Assembly (NCBI GenBank): GCA_004562915.1
Contig: SFQZ01000230.1
Span: 1-5,157, forward strand
Length of the DNA: 5,157 nucleotides
From: a bacterium
GTDB taxonomy: Bacteria; Bacillota_A; Clostridia; Lachnospirales; Lachnospiraceae
Direction: 5' to 3'
Under the pieces are notes generated by a model. The model saw only the letters and a program-made list of their open reading frames with translations, was not told the DNA's origin and did no database searches. Positions 4,258 through 5,157 of the stretch are shown here, piece by piece. How positions within the stretch are numbered: the first letter of the stretch is position 1; each line of letters starts with the position of its first letter. Made by a program: the position numbers and the translations under genes.

Positions 4258-5157
4258 TCATTTTAACGGCGTCGTCACCTTGGTTTCCAGCTCGCAATGT
4301 GTTACATCACTCCAATGGCGGCGGATGGCAATATCAGCAGAAAGGTCAGTATTGTTATAGGAAATAGACCATTGTGTGTTGCTTGTGATGTTATCGGGGT
4401 TTGGGTCTTGTGCCGCCGCTTTCATTGCGTTCCACACGGTATCGTCGGTGTAATTGCCTTTTTCCGTTTCCAGCACCTCCAGCACAGCGTCATAGCGTTC
4501 CCTGCCGTGACCGTAGATACCGTTTTTCTGATTTGGAAGCACCTCATCCTTATGACGAATAAAGAAATTAGTAACCGCCTCTGATGGAGTATCTATCAGC
4601 TCTCTTGGTTCGCCGTTAATGTCATACTCTATTACTCTGCCATCGCCTGATGCATCGGTTATGTAGAAATGATAATCTCTACCGGATGATGCGAACATAT
4701 CATAGCTGCGCAAAAGCTCCACTGCTTCCTCTGTGGTCGCTGCCCTGTCAAGAACAAGTCGTATCGCAAGAGTAGTTGAAATGACAGGCTTGCCTGTGCT
4801 TTGACGTACAGGCTCACTATCAAGTGTCAACACAGCGATAGACACGCCCTTCTCATTCATACCATCAAGGCAGATAAATGGAGCTGTTAGACTTGCTAGC
4901 TCTTTTTTGATATTCTCATCAGGCACATTTGCTGAAACATTGTCAAGAGCGGCAAAGGCAATAGACTTATATCCGTCCTTTGGAGCACAGTAAACCAACA
5001 TAGCAGATGTATCTTTACTAAAATCGTAATTACGTCCCATATGAACGTCGCCGTCCGTATCGGTCAGACAAAACACCGTACAGCCGAAATTGGGCGCTTT
5101 GATCTTTACAGGCAGCAGCGGCAACGCCTCTTTCAGAATCGCATCGATCATCGTCTG
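4258..5157 (-). CDS. Ntn-hydrolase: choloylglycine hydrolase / linear amide C-N hydrolase family (N-terminus probably beyond the window)
   Basis: This gene belongs to the cysteine Ntn-hydrolases that cut linear amide bonds, a group including bile salt hydrolase, penicillin V acylase and acid ceramidase-like enzymes. Numbering from the ATG at 5151, Cys24 (NFGCTVF) is the likely nucleophile, followed by Arg40 and Asp43 (MGRNYDF). Their spacing (+16 and +19) equals Cys2-Arg18-Asp21 of bile salt hydrolases. Other matches are Asn99 (GMNEKGVSIAVL), Asn195 (EAVTNFF) and Arg217 or Arg219 (YGHGRERYD). The C-terminus (NTQWSISYNN, then DIAIRRHWSD) is family-like, so the active site looks complete. Relatives of this subtype usually carry a longer segment before the Cys, and the frame is open to the window edge with no ribosome site visible, so the true start is probably outside. 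Substrate cannot be assigned; bile salts are only one possibility. Confidence 0.85.
   Translation of the reverse strand, partial: QTMIDAILKEALPLLPVKIKAPNFGCTVFCLTDTDGDVHMGRNYDFSKDTSAMLVYCAPKDGYKSIAFAALDNVSANVPDENIKKELASLTAPFICLDGMNEKGVSIAVLTLDSEPVRQSTGKPVISTTLAIRLVLDRAATTEEAVELLRSYDMFASSGRDYHFYITDASGDGRVIEYDINGEPRELIDTPSEAVTNFFIRHKDEVLPNQKNGIYGHGRERYDAVLEVLETEKGNYTDDTVWNAMKAAAQDPNPDNITSNTQWSISYNNTDLSADIAIRRHWSDVTHCELETKVTTPLK

Noticed and set aside
4175..4584. Two plus-strand frames opposite the Ntn hydrolase
   Set aside because: They are antisense to a well-supported gene with conserved catalytic residues; the translations lack family features.

Overview
The window looks like accessory DNA from a gut-type Clostridia bacterium (Lachnospiraceae or Oscillospiraceae-like). 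That placement is an inference from the strong GGAGG ribosome binding sites, the low-GC sigma-A style promoters, and families typical of those genomes: a Tn916-type integrase with a short winged-helix excisionase, a DUF6061-like protein, an IS21 element and a linear-amide Ntn hydrolase. No rRNA, tRNA or CRISPR array was seen.

Layout. (1) 1-2032 is the control and integration end of an integrative element: a tyrosine integrase read leftwards, an excisionase-like DNA-binding protein just upstream of it, and a divergent XRE-family repressor. The spacer of about 160 bp between excisionase and repressor carries two good promoters and five copies of an ATCATT motif, a plausible lysogeny-type switch. 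The integrase is cut off immediately after its HxxR box, so it lacks the last catalytic residues including the tyrosine. A 20-bp perfect inverted repeat lies at the break. (2) 2033-2504 has a long hairpin (2091-2163), a small DUF6061-like gene whose start codon is unclear, and a strong terminator. (3) 2564 to about 3650 is the left part of an IS21-family element: iterated terminal repeats, then an istA gene with a one-base deletion and a lost 3' end; istB is absent. (4) About 3650-4257 is a patchwork of short gene remnants on both strands: the tail of an unidentified leftward gene with its own terminator, a piece of a DUF1273/YpsA-like SLOG gene, a possible 31-aa piece of unknown origin, and a piece of a family 3 glycoside hydrolase. 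(5) 4258-5157 is a leftward Ntn-hydrolase (choloylglycine hydrolase/linear amide C-N hydrolase family) with its active-site residues intact; its N-terminus probably lies beyond the window.

How it fits together. The repressor probably controls its own promoter and the excisionase-integrase operon through the shared repeats, but the integrase as it stands should be inactive. The IS21 copy is also dead. The window therefore reads as a decayed junction where mobile elements have been inserted, broken and recombined next to a chromosomal hydrolase gene. I do not see a convincing new multi-gene system. The parts most worth checking are the integrase breakpoint, the operator array, the DUF6061 start and the fragment patchwork.
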